Position numbers and translations under genes: made by a program. A DNA stretch of 61,950 nt, from the NCBI RefSeq assembly GCF_022180365.1, contig NZ_BQKV01000037.1, positions 1 through 61,950 of the forward strand. The letters run 5' to 3'. This document shows, one piece after another, positions 16,252 through 25,655 of the stretch. The stretch is from Faecalibacterium gallinarum (GTDB lineage: Bacteria; Bacillota; Clostridia; Oscillospirales; Ruminococcaceae). How positions within the stretch are numbered: the first letter of the stretch is position 1; each line of letters opens with the position of its first letter. The notes below the pieces were generated by a model, which saw nothing but the letters and a program-made list of their open reading frames with translations, did not search any database and had not been told where the DNA came from.

Positions 16252-18162
16252 ATGAAGATATTGTTAGCCAAGACGGCGGGGTTCTGCTTTGGGGTGAACC
16301 GCGCCGTGGAAATGACCTATCAGCTGGTGGACGGGGGGCACAAGGTGGCCACCCTGGGCCCCCTGATCCATAACCCCCAGGCGGTGGCCGAGATGGAAAA
16401 GCGGGGGGTGCTGGTGGCGGAGAGCCCCGCCGGCCTGCCCCCGGGGTATGAGGTGGTGATCCGCAGCCACGGGGTGCCCCGCAGCGTCTACGACGAGCTG
16501 AGCGAGCGGGGAATCTGCTGGCACGACGCCACCTGCCCCTTTGTCAAAAAGATCCAGAACATCGCCCTCCGGGCCGAAAAAGAGGGGGCTACCCTGCTGG
16601 TGGCGGGGGACGCCGCCCACCCCGAGGTTCAGGGCATTGTGGGGCACACCAGCGGCGAGGTCTACGTTTTTTCCGATTTGGCCGGGCTGAAAGCCTGGGC
16701 CGGCCCCAAAGACCCCCAAAAACCCCTTTTTGTGGTTGCGCAGACCACATTTCAGGTATCAAAATGGCAAGAATGTTCGGAGTTTCTCAAAAAAGCCTAT
16801 ACAAACGCCGAAATTTTTGATACAATATGTAATGCGACGTGGGCGAGGCAACAGGAAGCGGAAGACCTCAGCCAAAAATGCGACATCCTTGTTGTCATTG
16901 GCGGTCATCATTCTTCCAATACCCAGAAGCTGGTCGAGGTCGCCGCAAAGCATACGCGGGCCGTTACGGTTGAAACCGCAAGCGAGCTTCAGCCAGAGTG
17001 GTTTGCAGATGTTAAAACGGCGGGCGTGACAGCAGGGGCTTCAACGCCATCGTCTATTATTGAGGAGGTACTTAACAGTATGAGCGAAGAAATCAATGAC
17101 AGCATGAGCTTTGAGGAGATGCTGAATGCATCTGAGGAGAAGCGTGTTCATGCAGGCAGTATTGTGAAAGGAATCGTGACCAGCATTTCTGCCAACGAGA
17201 TCCAGGTGGATATCGGTGCGAAGCAGACCGGCTTTGTCAAGCTGAGCGAGCTGAGCGACGATTCCTCCGCCAAGGTCGAAGACCTGGTGAAGGTTGGCGA
17301 TGAGCTGGACCTCATCGTCGAGAAGGTTATGGATCAGGACGGCGTCATCCAGCTCTCCCGCAAGAAGCTGGCCTCCCGCAAGGGTATGGAAGAGATCGCC
17401 AAGGCTGCTGAGTCCGGCGAGGTCGTCGAGGGCGACGTCACCGAGTTCAACAAGGGCGGCGTCGTCGTTAACGTTAAGGGCGTCAAGGTGTTCGTCCCCC
17501 GCTCTCAGGCTACCATGCGCCGCGACGAGGACTACACCGCTCTGGTGGGCCAGCACGTCCAGCTGGTTGTCACCGAGTGCTCCGGCCGCAAGATCGTCGG
17601 CAGCATCAACAAGGTGACCGCCGAGCAGAACAAGGCCAAGCGCGAGGAGTTCTGGGCCAACGTCGAGATCGGCAAGAGCTACACCGGCGTGGTCAAGAGC
17701 CTGACTAGCTACGGCGCCTTTGTTGACATCGGCGGCGTGGATGGCCTGTGCCACATCAGCGAGCTGAGCTGGAACCGCATCAAGCACCCCTCCGAGGTTG
17801 TCTCCGTTGGCGACACCATCGAGGTTTATGTCAAGGACATCGACACCGAGAACCACAAGGTTTCCCTGGGCTACAAGAAGGCCGAGGACAACCCCTGGGA
17901 GCAGCTGAAGAACAACTACCCCGTGGGCAGCACCTTCCACGCTCCGGTTGTGTCTCTGACCAAGTTCGGCGCTTTCGTGCGCATCCTGCCCGGTGTGGAC
18001 GGTCTGGTCCACATCAGCGAGATCAGCAACGAGCGCGTTGAGAAGGTCTCCGACGCTCTGAAGGTCGGCGATATGGTCGACGTCAAGCTGCTGGATGTTG
18101 ACTTCGACAAGAAGCGCATCAGCCTGTCCATGAAGGCCCTGCTGAAGGAGGACGAGGAGTAA
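16252..18162 (+). CDS. ispH: Fusion of IspH (HMBPP reductase) and ribosomal protein S1-type RNA-binding domains
   Basis: A 636-aa two-part protein. Residues 1-275 are IspH, the last enzyme of the MEP isoprenoid pathway, with cluster cysteines C12 (GFCFGV), C95 (DATCPF) and C193 (TICNAT). Residues 277-636 hold four S1 motifs (starting near 300, 385, 470 and 555), e.g. [19 protein letters not shown]. The fusion is known in Clostridia. Between 16735 and 17180 GC content and codon use drop sharply, and a GAGGAGG ribosome site precedes an in-frame ATG at 17080, so S1 may also be made alone. Confidence 0.93.
   Translation: MKILLAKTAGFCFGVNRAVEMTYQLVDGGHKVATLGPLIHNPQAVAEMEKRGVLVAESPAGLPPGYEVVIRSHGVPRSVYDELSERGICWHDATCPFVKKIQNIALRAEKEGATLLVAGDAAHPEVQGIVGHTSGEVYVFSDLAGLKAWAGPKDPQKPLFVVAQTTFQVSKWQECSEFLKKAYTNAEIFDTICNATWARQQEAEDLSQKCDILVVIGGHHSSNTQKLVEVAAKHTRAVTVETASELQPEWFADVKTAGVTAGASTPSSIIEEVLNSMSEEINDSMSFEEMLNASEEKRVHAGSIVKGIVTSISANEIQVDIGAKQTGFVKLSELSDDSSAKVEDLVKVGDELDLIVEKVMDQDGVIQLSRKKLASRKGMEEIAKAAESGEVVEGDVTEFNKGGVVVNVKGVKVFVPRSQATMRRDEDYTALVGQHVQLVVTECSGRKIVGSINKVTAEQNKAKREEFWANVEIGKSYTGVVKSLTSYGAFVDIGGVDGLCHISELSWNRIKHPSEVVSVGDTIEVYVKDIDTENHKVSLGYKKAEDNPWEQLKNNYPVGSTFHAPVVSLTKFGAFVRILPGVDGLVHISEISNERVEKVSDALKVGDMVDVKLLDVDFDKKRISLSMKALLKEDEE
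16821..17082 (+). promoter_or_regulatory. Possible internal expression signals for the S1 half
   Basis: Inside the fused gene an AT-rich patch carries TACAAT (16821-16826) with TATACA 17 bases upstream. GAGGAGG (17062-17068) lies 11 bases before an in-frame ATG (17080) that begins [14 protein letters not shown], just where IspH ends and S1 begins. Confidence 0.45.
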
Positions 18163-18192
18163 TCCTCCCCGCCATCCCCACTGCATGAATCC

Positions 18193-18233
18193 CACAGCCC
18201 CGTTGCCGGATGTCGGCGGCGGGGCTGTTTTGG
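18193..18233 (+). terminator. Terminator of the ispH/S1 operon
   Basis: ACAGCCCCG pairs with CGGGGCTGT, followed by TTTTGG. It overlaps the earliest possible start of the next frame. Confidence 0.8.
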
Positions 18234-18244
18234 TATCAGAAACC

Positions 18245-18751
18245 ATGAAAAAAGAATTCGAGGCGCACCGCCCCGCCGCCCGCTGGCTGGCGGAACACGG
18301 CGAGGTGCTGCGGTATCTCTTCTTCGGGGTGCTGACCACCCTGTTAAACATCCTGCTCTATGGGCTGTTTTTAGCCCTGTTCGGCTACCAGGCCGCCAAC
18401 AGCTGGGGCAATGTGCTGGACAACGCCCTCTGCATCCTCTTTGCCTACGCCACCAACCGGGCCTTTGTCTTTCGCAGCCGGGCCCGGGGCCGGGCCGCCG
18501 CCGCCGAGTTCGGCAAATTTGTGGCCTGCCGCCTGGGCACCATGGCCCTGGATACGGCCGTCATGATCGCCGGGGGCAACTGGCTGGCCGCGCCGGGGGC
18601 CGCCCTGGTGGGGGCGGTGCTGGGCCGCTGGCTGGGCCCCGGCCAGGCCCAGGCCCTCTGGGGGCTGGGGGTCAAGGTTTTTTCCAACGGGCTGGTGATC
18701 CTGCTCAACTACCGGTTCAGCAAACGGATTATCTTCCGCCCGAAAGGGTAA
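18245..18751 (+). CDS. GtrA-like membrane protein
   Basis: A 168-aa protein with four transmembrane segments, family GtrA, which flips or presents lipid-linked sugars for cell-envelope glycosylation. Typical landmarks are RYLFFGVLTTLLNILLY at the start, ATNRAFVF after helix two, and NYRFSKRIIF at the end. The ATG chosen lies after the terminator hairpin; the frame extends 20 codons upstream through that hairpin, which is unlikely to be translated. No clear ribosome site. Confidence 0.82.
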   Translation: MKKEFEAHRPAARWLAEHGEVLRYLFFGVLTTLLNILLYGLFLALFGYQAANSWGNVLDNALCILFAYATNRAFVFRSRARGRAAAAEFGKFVACRLGTMALDTAVMIAGGNWLAAPGAALVGAVLGRWLGPGQAQALWGLGVKVFSNGLVILLNYRFSKRIIFRPKG

Positions 18752-18842
18752 AACTGGGGTTTATCCGGCTTTTCTTCGTCCAACGCGGGCCCGCGCCCGC
18801 TTGCATCCACCAACCGAACCATCTGAAACGGAGGTAACCGCC

Positions 18843-18986
18843 ATGCTGCAAAGATTCAAAGGTTTCGCATTCCTGATTTCCGGCCTGGTGCTGGGAATCA
18901 TCGGCGCCGTGGTGTCCATCACGGCCATCGTGCTCAGCGCCGTGGGGATGGCCAAGTCCCACCGGGCCCGCAAGAGCCGCGTCTGA
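18843..18986 (+). CDS. Small single-span membrane protein, unknown
   Basis: A 47-aa peptide with a basic N-terminus, a hydrophobic Gly/Ile/Val-rich span (about residues 8-36) and a basic tail (KSHRARKSRV). A GGAGG ribosome site lies eight bases before the ATG, and deoC follows 22 bases later with an almost identical ribosome site, so the two are probably co-transcribed. The hydrophobic stretch resembles one half of DUF4190-type proteins. Function unknown. Confidence 0.65.
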   Translation: MLQRFKGFAFLISGLVLGIIGAVVSITAIVLSAVGMAKSHRARKSRV

Positions 18987-19008
18987 AAACTGAACCGGAG
19001 GTAAAACT

Positions 19009-19674
19009 ATGACCCGACAAGAAATTCTGGCCCATGTGGACCACACCCTGCTGAAACCCGAGGCCACCTGGCCCCAGATCCAGGCCCTCTGCGACGAGGC
19101 CGTCGAAAACAAGACCGCCTCCATCTGCATCAACACCTGCTACGTCAAGCAGGCGGCGGAGTATCTGGCGGGCCGGGTGCCGGTCTGCTGCGTGGTGGGC
19201 TTCCCCCTGGGCGCCATGGACACCGCTTCCAAGGCGTTCGAGGCCAAGACCGCCATCGCCAACGGCGCCGAGGAAGTGGACATGGTCATCAACATCGGCC
19301 GGCTGAAAAACGGCGAGTACGACGCCGTCCGGGAGGATATCCGGGCCGTCAAGGAGGCGGTGGGGGACAAGATCCTCAAGGTCATCATCGAGACCTGCCT
19401 GCTGACCGACGCCGAGAAGGAGAAGATGTGCGACATCGTCTGCGAGGCGGGGGCCGATTACATCAAGACTAGCACCGGCTTCTCCACCGGCGGCGCCACC
19501 TTCCACGACATCGAGCTCTTTGTCCGCTGCGTGGCGGGCCGCTGCAAGGTCAAGGCCGCCGGCGGCATCTCCACCGTGGAGGATATGGAAAAGTTCCTCG
19601 AACTGGGGGCCGACCGTCTGGGCACCAGCCGGGCCGTCAAGCTGCTCCAGGGCGAGGCCGGCGAGGGTTATTAA
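19009..19674 (+). CDS. deoC: Deoxyribose-phosphate aldolase
   Basis: A 221-aa class I aldolase that splits 2-deoxyribose 5-phosphate into acetaldehyde and glyceraldehyde 3-phosphate during deoxynucleoside catabolism. The Schiff-base Lys lies in ADYIKTSTGF, the second active-site Lys in CKVKAAGGI, and the catalytic Asp in EEVDMVINIG. Length is normal. The ATG follows CCGGAGGTAAAACT. No other deo genes are next to it. Confidence 0.95.
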   Translation: MTRQEILAHVDHTLLKPEATWPQIQALCDEAVENKTASICINTCYVKQAAEYLAGRVPVCCVVGFPLGAMDTASKAFEAKTAIANGAEEVDMVINIGRLKNGEYDAVREDIRAVKEAVGDKILKVIIETCLLTDAEKEKMCDIVCEAGADYIKTSTGFSTGGATFHDIELFVRCVAGRCKVKAAGGISTVEDMEKFLELGADRLGTSRAVKLLQGEAGEGY

Positions 19675-19722
19675 GAGACTGTGAAAAATTCGGCGTTCTG
19701 TATAAAAATCTTTCGATGATTC

Positions 19723-19751
19723 TTGACAAAATGCCGGTCGGATGGTACAAT
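19723..19751 (+). promoter_or_regulatory. Promoter of metK
   Basis: Perfect TTGACA, 17-base spacer, TACAAT, about 25 bases before the riboswitch. Confidence 0.85.
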
Positions 19752-19774
19752 ACCCTCGTAAAAAACTGAATACC

Positions 19775-19917
19775 GACTTATCAAGAGTGGCAGAGGGGAC
19801 AGGCCCTGTGAAGCCCGACAACCTGCGCGCAACCCGCGTAAGGTGCCAAATCCTGCGGGAAACCGGAAGATAAGAGTGCGACGCTCAGAGCCTTCGGGTT
19901 CTGAGCGCTTTTATTTT
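19775..19917 (+). promoter_or_regulatory. SAM-I (S-box) riboswitch with transcription terminator
   Basis: The aptamer begins CTTATCAAGAG, contains GGCCCTGTGAAGCCC and GACAACCTGCG, and closes with GATAAGAG (19869-19876), the standard S-box landmarks. It is followed by a terminator stem CGCTCAGAGCC/GGTTCTGAGCG and a T-run. High SAM should stop transcription before metK. Confidence 0.95.
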
Positions 19918-19988
19918 CTCCCGAGCTTGATCGGCTGTGTATGAAGCGGAACGAAACACCCCATTTTGAAAACACGGAGGAAAAATTG

Positions 19989-21140
<1,152 letters not shown>

Positions 21141-21156
21141 AGAGCCGGTAAAAACT

Positions 21157-21184
21157 CTGTCTGTTTTTGTCAAAAACAGACAGA
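21157..21184 (+). terminator. Possible metK terminator
   Basis: GTCTGTTTTTG and CAAAAACAGAC form a perfect stem, but no T-run follows on the plus strand. Confidence 0.35.
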
Positions 21185-21239
21185 CGTGCACAGAAATCAC
21201 AAAAACAGCTGTGCAAGGCGCAGAAAATGAAAAATCCTG

Positions 21240-21268
21240 CTGGCAGGGCGCGAAAAATGTGTTAAAAT
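21240..21268 (+). promoter_or_regulatory. Probable promoter of the PRPP synthetase gene
   Basis: CTGGCA, 17-base spacer, TAAAAT. The -35 match is 4 of 6. Confidence 0.45.
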
Positions 21269-21339
21269 GAGAACGGTTGTACACTTCACAGATCCCGCTT
21301 TGGAAATCTGATTGAGAGCAAACAAAAGGAGCTTATTTT

Positions 21340-22488
21340 ATGTCCAATATGATTGGTGCCAAGGATTTTTTTGCTGAGGGCAGCAGCGTCGCCGACCTGC
21401 GCCTGCTGGCCTGCCCCGGTGCGGAGGAGCTGACCAACCTGATCGACCGTCATCTGGTGGATTGGGCCAAGGAAGCCGATCCTACCCTGGAAAAAGATAC
21501 CTTCATCATCCCCTGTGACTGCCCCCGCTTCCAGAGCGGCGACGCCAAGGGCATCGTAAAGGAGTCGGTGCGGGGCGACGATATCTTCATCGTCGTGGAC
21601 CCCGGCAACTACAGCGTCAGCTATAAGCTGTTCGGCTACGAGAACCACATGTCCCCGGACGACCACTTTGCTAACCTGAAGCGCCTGATCCAGGCCGTGG
21701 CCGGCAAAGCCCACCGGGTCTCGGTCATCATGCCCAGCCTCTACGGCGGCCGCCAGCATCGCCGCACCGTCCGGGAGAGCCTGGACTGCGCCGTGGCCCT
21801 GCAAGAGCTGCAGAACATGGGCGTGCAGAACATCATCACCTTTGACGCTCACGATCCCCGCGTCCAGAACGCTGTGCCTCTGCTCAGCTTCGACAACGCC
21901 ATGCCCACCTACCAGGTCCTGAAGAACCTGCTGAAGAAGATGCCGGACCTCTCCTTCGACAAGGAGAAGTTCATGGTGGTCAGCCCCGACGAGGGCGCCA
22001 TGAGCCGGAACATGTACTTCTCCAGCGTGCTGGGCTGCAACCTGGGCATGTTCTACAAGCGCCGCGACTACACCACCGTGGTCAACGGCCGCAACCCCAT
22101 CGTGGCCCATGAGTACCTGGGCGAGTCGGTGGAGGGCAAGACCGTCTTTGTCGCCGACGATATCATCGCCTCCGGCGAGAGCATGCTGGAAGTGGCCCAC
22201 GAGCTGAAGGCCCGGGGCGCCAAGCACATCATCGCCGACGCCACCTTCCCCCTCTTCACCTCCGGCCTGGACAAGTTCGACAAGGCCTACGCCGAGGGCG
22301 TGCTGAGCTGCGTGGTGGGCACCAATCTCACCTACCGCAAGCCCGAGCTGCTGGAGCGTGACTGGTACCTGGATGTGGACGTCTCCAAGTACGCCGCCTA
22401 CTTCGTGGTGGCTCTGAACCACGATATGTCGGTCTCCGCCATCGCCGACCCCATCAAGAAGATCGAGGCTCTGCTGGCCAAGCGCTGA
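21340..22488 (+). CDS. prs: Ribose-phosphate pyrophosphokinase, divergent long form
   Basis: A 382-aa protein of the PRPP synthetase family, about 65 residues longer than classical Prs. It should make PRPP from ribose 5-phosphate and ATP. Recognisable are YGGRQHRRTVRES (ATP flexible loop region), TFDAHDPRVQNAV (cation-binding DxH) and the PRPP loop VFVADDIIASGESML, which replaces the usual VDDxxxTGGT form. Because the PRPP loop is changed, a related but different pyrophosphokinase or a regulatory role is possible. GGAGC lies before the ATG. It has its own promoter and terminator. Confidence 0.8.
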   Translation: MSNMIGAKDFFAEGSSVADLRLLACPGAEELTNLIDRHLVDWAKEADPTLEKDTFIIPCDCPRFQSGDAKGIVKESVRGDDIFIVVDPGNYSVSYKLFGYENHMSPDDHFANLKRLIQAVAGKAHRVSVIMPSLYGGRQHRRTVRESLDCAVALQELQNMGVQNIITFDAHDPRVQNAVPLLSFDNAMPTYQVLKNLLKKMPDLSFDKEKFMVVSPDEGAMSRNMYFSSVLGCNLGMFYKRRDYTTVVNGRNPIVAHEYLGESVEGKTVFVADDIIASGESMLEVAHELKARGAKHIIADATFPLFTSGLDKFDKAYAEGVLSCVVGTNLTYRKPELLERDWYLDVDVSKYAAYFVVALNHDMSVSAIADPIKKIEALLAKR

Positions 22489-22506
22489 GAGATCCATCTG
22501 TGATTT

Positions 22507-22545
22507 GCCCCGGGGGCTGCCCTTATGCAGCCCCCGGGGTTTTTG
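22507..22545 (+). terminator. Terminator of the PRPP synthetase gene
   Basis: GCCCCGGGGGCTGC pairs with GCAGCCCCCGGGGT, followed by TTTTT. Confidence 0.9.
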
Positions 22546-22589
22546 CGGGCAAAAAGCGGGATTTTCGGGCGATACAGCAAAGAAAACCC

Positions 22590-22618
22590 TTGACAAGGGG
22601 CGGGGAGTCTGCTATAAT
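22590..22618 (+). promoter_or_regulatory. Promoter of the SRP/ribosome-maturation operon
   Basis: Consensus TTGACA, 17-base spacer, consensus TATAAT. Confidence 0.9.
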
Positions 22619-22671
22619 CCCTCCGTAAAGCTAAAAAACTTTACAACAGGGCCGGAATGGAGGCTGGAGCG

Positions 22672-23064
22672 GTGGCCAAAAATCCCAAAAATCTGGAGAT
22701 GGGGTACCTGCTCGACTTCTACGGCGAGGCCCTGACCGAAAAGCAGCGGGAGATGCTGCGGCAATATTACAACGACGATTTTTCCCTCAGCGAGATCGGG
22801 GATAACTTCGGGATCACCCGCCAGGGGGCGCGGGACGCCATCAAACACGGCGAGAGCGCCCTGCTGGAGCTGGAAGCCAAGGTGGGCTTCGCGGCCCGGT
22901 ACCGCCGGGTGCAGCAGAAGCTGGAAGAGCTGGAACAGCTGGTGATCGACACCCGGTTTGAGTGCACGGGGGCCCATTCGGGGCTGACGGCGGCGGATTT
23001 CGCCGCGGCGCTGACCCGGATGCTGGAGCTGATCCGCTCCATCGACGAGGCGAACGAGAGCTGA
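22672..23064 (+). CDS. ylxM: YlxM family DNA-binding protein (SRP operon)
   Basis: A 130-aa helix-turn-helix protein of the UPF0122/YlxM family, which sits upstream of ffh in most Firmicutes and is thought to modulate the signal recognition particle. MGYLLDFYGEALTEKQREML and LSEIGDNFGITRQGARDAIK resemble a sigma-70 region 4 HTH. The C-terminal 45 residues are an extra helical tail. The GTG start has GGAGG eight bases upstream; the ATG 15 bases earlier lacks a good ribosome site. Confidence 0.88.
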   Translation: MAKNPKNLEMGYLLDFYGEALTEKQREMLRQYYNDDFSLSEIGDNFGITRQGARDAIKHGESALLELEAKVGFAARYRRVQQKLEELEQLVIDTRFECTGAHSGLTAADFAAALTRMLELIRSIDEANES

Positions 23065-23097
23065 GCCCCCCATCATACAGAGAAAGGACAGCCCAAG

Positions 23098-24441
23098 ATG
23101 GCATTTGAATCCTTAACCGACCGCCTGGCCGGTGTGTTCAAAAAGCTGCGCGGCCACGGCAAGCTGAGCGAGGCCGACATCAAGGCCGCCATGCGCGAGG
23201 TGCGGATGGCCCTTTTGGAGGCCGACGTCAACTACAAGGTGGCCAAGGACTTCTGCGCCAAGGTGTCGGAGCGGGCCATGGGCCAGGAGGTCATGGAGAG
23301 CCTGACCCCCGCCCAGCAGGTGGTCAAGATCGTCAACGAGGAGCTGACCGCCCTCATGGGCGGCGAGGAAGCCGCCCGGGTCCAGCTCAAGAGCAAGGGC
23401 CAGACCGTCCTGATGCTCTGCGGTTTGCAGGGCAACGGCAAAACCACCCACGCGGCGAAACTCGCCAAATACTACATCAAGCAGGGGCATCACCCGCTGC
23501 TGGTAGCCTGCGACATCTACCGCCCCGCCGCCATCGAACAGTTGAAGGTGGTGGGCGGCCAGGCCGGCGCGCCGGTCTTTGTGCTGGAAGGGGAAAAGCC
23601 CCCCGTCATCGCCCAGAAGGCCCTGAGCTACGCCCGGGACCGGGGCTATGACATCGTCATCCTGGATACCGCCGGCCGTCTGCAAATCGACGACGTGCTG
23701 ATGCAGGAGCTGGTCCAGATCAAAGAGCGGGTGGAGGTGGACGAAACCCTGCTGGTGGTGGACGCCATGGCCGGCCAGGACGCCGTCAACGTGGCCCGTA
23801 CCTTCCACGAGAAGGTGGGGATCGACGGCATCATCCTCACCAAGACCGACGGCGACACCCGGGGCGGCGCGGCCCTCTCGGTGCTGGCGGTCACCGGCAA
23901 ACCCATCAAGTTCCAGGGCGTGGGCGAAAAGCTGGACGACCTGGAGGTGTTCCACCCGGCCCGGATGGCCAGCCGGATCCTGGGCATGGGCGACGTGCTC
24001 AGCCTGATCGAGAAGGCGCAGGAAAACGCCGACGAGAAGCTGGCCGAGGAAACCGCCCGCCGGATGATGGAAAACAAGTTCGACATGAACGACATGCTGG
24101 CCCAGTTCGCCCAGATCAAAAAGATGGGCGGCGCCTCCGCCATGCTGAGCATGATGCCCGGCGGCGCGGGGATCGACCCCAGCCAGGTGGATGAGAAATC
24201 CCTGGCCCGGATCGAGGCCATCATCCTCTCCATGACCCCCGCCGAGCGGGAAAAACCCGAGATCATCAATCCCAAGCGGAAGCGCCGGATCGCCGCGGGC
24301 AGCGGCACCCGGGTGGAGGACGTGAACAAACTCCTCCGTCAGTTTGAGATGATGCAGAAGATGATGAAGCAGCTCAAAAAGAGCCCCAAGGGCTTCGCCC
24401 GGCGGCTCAGCGGCATGATGGGCCGGAGAGGCGGCTTCTAA
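23098..24441 (+). CDS. ffh: Signal recognition particle GTPase Ffh
   Basis: A 447-aa protein that binds signal peptides and SRP RNA and delivers ribosomes to FtsY. The N domain is followed by the G domain with LQGNGKTTHAAKLA (P-loop), DTAGRLQIDD, TKTDGDTRGGAAL and the DARGG-like closing loop. The M domain from about residue 300 is Met-rich (MIDMLAQFAQIKKMGG-like, MMQKMMKQL). ATG preceded by AAAGGACAGCCCAAG. Second gene of the operon. Confidence 0.97.
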   Translation: MAFESLTDRLAGVFKKLRGHGKLSEADIKAAMREVRMALLEADVNYKVAKDFCAKVSERAMGQEVMESLTPAQQVVKIVNEELTALMGGEEAARVQLKSKGQTVLMLCGLQGNGKTTHAAKLAKYYIKQGHHPLLVACDIYRPAAIEQLKVVGGQAGAPVFVLEGEKPPVIAQKALSYARDRGYDIVILDTAGRLQIDDVLMQELVQIKERVEVDETLLVVDAMAGQDAVNVARTFHEKVGIDGIILTKTDGDTRGGAALSVLAVTGKPIKFQGVGEKLDDLEVFHPARMASRILGMGDVLSLIEKAQENADEKLAEETARRMMENKFDMNDMLAQFAQIKKMGGASAMLSMMPGGAGIDPSQVDEKSLARIEAIILSMTPAEREKPEIINPKRKRRIAAGSGTRVEDVNKLLRQFEMMQKMMKQLKKSPKGFARRLSGMMGRRGGF

Positions 24442-24472
24442 CACACCCCAAGGTATAGACCCCAGCCCCCGT

Positions 24473-24518
24473 GGGCCCCGGGTTTTTACAAATAGAATTC
24501 GGCCCCACGGGGCCACAA
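24473..24518 (+). terminator. Inverted repeat between ffh and rpsP
   Basis: GGGCCCCGGG-type arms face GGCCCCACGGGGCC across AT-rich sequence. It may attenuate or process the operon transcript, as the T-run is missing. Confidence 0.35.
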
Positions 24519-24551
24519 AACAAAATGTAACTTTCAGGAGGATATTTTATT

Positions 24552-24794
24552 ATGGCAGTTAAGATCAGACTGCGCCGCGTTGGCGCCAAGAAGGCTCCCT
24601 TCTACCGTGTTGTCGTTGCCGACAGCCGCTTCCCCCGCGACGGCCGTTTCATTGAGGAGATCGGCACCTACGATCCCAACCAGGAGCCCTCTGTCGTGAA
24701 GATCGACGCTGAGAAGGCCAAGCAGTGGATCGCCAACGGCGCACAGCCCACCGATACCGTGCGCGTCCTGCTGAAGAAGTCCAACATTCTGTAA
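24552..24794 (+). CDS. rpsP: 30S ribosomal protein S16
   Basis: An 80-aa ribosomal protein matching S16 throughout: [20 protein letters not shown] at the start and [13 protein letters not shown] in the middle. The ribosome site CAGGAGG is strong. Codon use here is the most biased in the operon, as expected for an abundant protein. It heads the rpsP-khpA-rimM-trmD group. Confidence 0.98.
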   Translation: MAVKIRLRRVGAKKAPFYRVVVADSRFPRDGRFIEEIGTYDPNQEPSVVKIDAEKAKQWIANGAQPTDTVRVLLKKSNIL

Positions 24795-24809
24795 GCGGAG
24801 GGCGGTCTC

Positions 24810-25043
24810 ATGCAGGAGCTGTTGCTGGCCGTTGCCCGCGGTCTCGTAGAGGATAAGGACGCTGTCCGTGTGACGGCGGACGAGCCCCGTGAGGACGGCA
24901 CCGTCGTCTACCACCTGAGCGTGGCAGAGGGCGACATGGGCCGTGTCATCGGCAAGCAGGGCCGCATCGCAAAAGCCATTCGTGTGGTGATGCGGGCGGC
25001 TGCTGTCCGGGTCAACGAAAAGATCCTTGTCGAGATCGACTGA
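24810..25043 (+). CDS. khpA: KH-domain RNA-binding protein KhpA
   Basis: A 77-aa single KH domain with the GxxG loop in GRVIGKQGRIAKAIR. KhpA forms a pair with KhpB and binds many RNAs; in Firmicutes it influences division and cell length. Place between rpsP and rimM is the conserved one. ATG follows GGAGGGCGGTCTC. Confidence 0.93.
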   Translation: MQELLLAVARGLVEDKDAVRVTADEPREDGTVVYHLSVAEGDMGRVIGKQGRIAKAIRVVMRAAAVRVNEKILVEID

Positions 25044-25048
25044 ACCAA

Positions 25049-25090
25049 CCTTTGCAGGCCCTTTGCCCTCGGCGGCAGAGGGCCTTTGCT
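25049..25090 (+). terminator. Hairpin between khpA and rimM
   Basis: GGCCCTTTGCCCTC pairs with GAGGGCCTTTGC-type sequence. Only a short T-rich end follows, so it is probably a weak attenuator. Confidence 0.35.
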
Positions 25091-25118
25091 GTATGATTTT
25101 ATAAGACAGGAGAAGCAG

Positions 25119-25652
25119 ATGCAGCAGTATCTCGAAGCAGGCAAAGCCGTCACCACCCACGGGGTGCGGGGCGAAATCAAGATGGAACTCTGGTGCGACG
25201 GGGTGGACTTTCTCCGCCCGGTGCCCCGGCTCTACCTCTCGGACAAGGGGGGCCGCAGCCTCAAGCTGACCTCCATCCGGCCCATGGGGCGGATGGCCCT
25301 GGTGAAGTTCGAGGGGGTAGAGGATATGGACGCCGCCCGGGCGTTGCAGGGCCAGGTGTTCTACTTTGACCGGAACGACGCCCAGCTCCCCGCCGGGCGG
25401 TGGTATGTGGCCGACCTGATCGGCTGCGAGGTGCGGGACGCCGACACCGGCAAGGTCTACGGCGTGGTGACCAATGTGGACCACCCCGGCGCCCAGGATA
25501 TCTACACCGTCAAGGCCCCGAACGGCAAGGAGTATATGTTCCCCGGGGTGGACGCCTTTTTGAAGGAGCGGAACCCGCCGGAGGGGTATATCACCGTCAC
25601 CCCCATCCCGGGGCTTTTGGACGACGGCGGCGTCAGCGAGCGGGAGGATTGA
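25119..25652 (+). CDS. rimM: 16S rRNA processing protein RimM
   Basis: A 177-aa 30S assembly factor that binds S19 and helps mature the 16S 3' head domain. The N-terminal beta-barrel begins AGKAVTTHGVRGEIKM, and the C-terminal PRC-barrel contains WYVADLIGCEV and HPGAQDIYTVKA, ending with the typical PGLLDD. ATG has ACAGGAGAAGC upstream; the frame extends 11 codons further without a ribosome site. Confidence 0.94.
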   Translation: MQQYLEAGKAVTTHGVRGEIKMELWCDGVDFLRPVPRLYLSDKGGRSLKLTSIRPMGRMALVKFEGVEDMDAARALQGQVFYFDRNDAQLPAGRWYVADLIGCEVRDADTGKVYGVVTNVDHPGAQDIYTVKAPNGKEYMFPGVDAFLKERNPPEGYITVTPIPGLLDDGGVSERED

Positions 25653-25655
25653 GCC

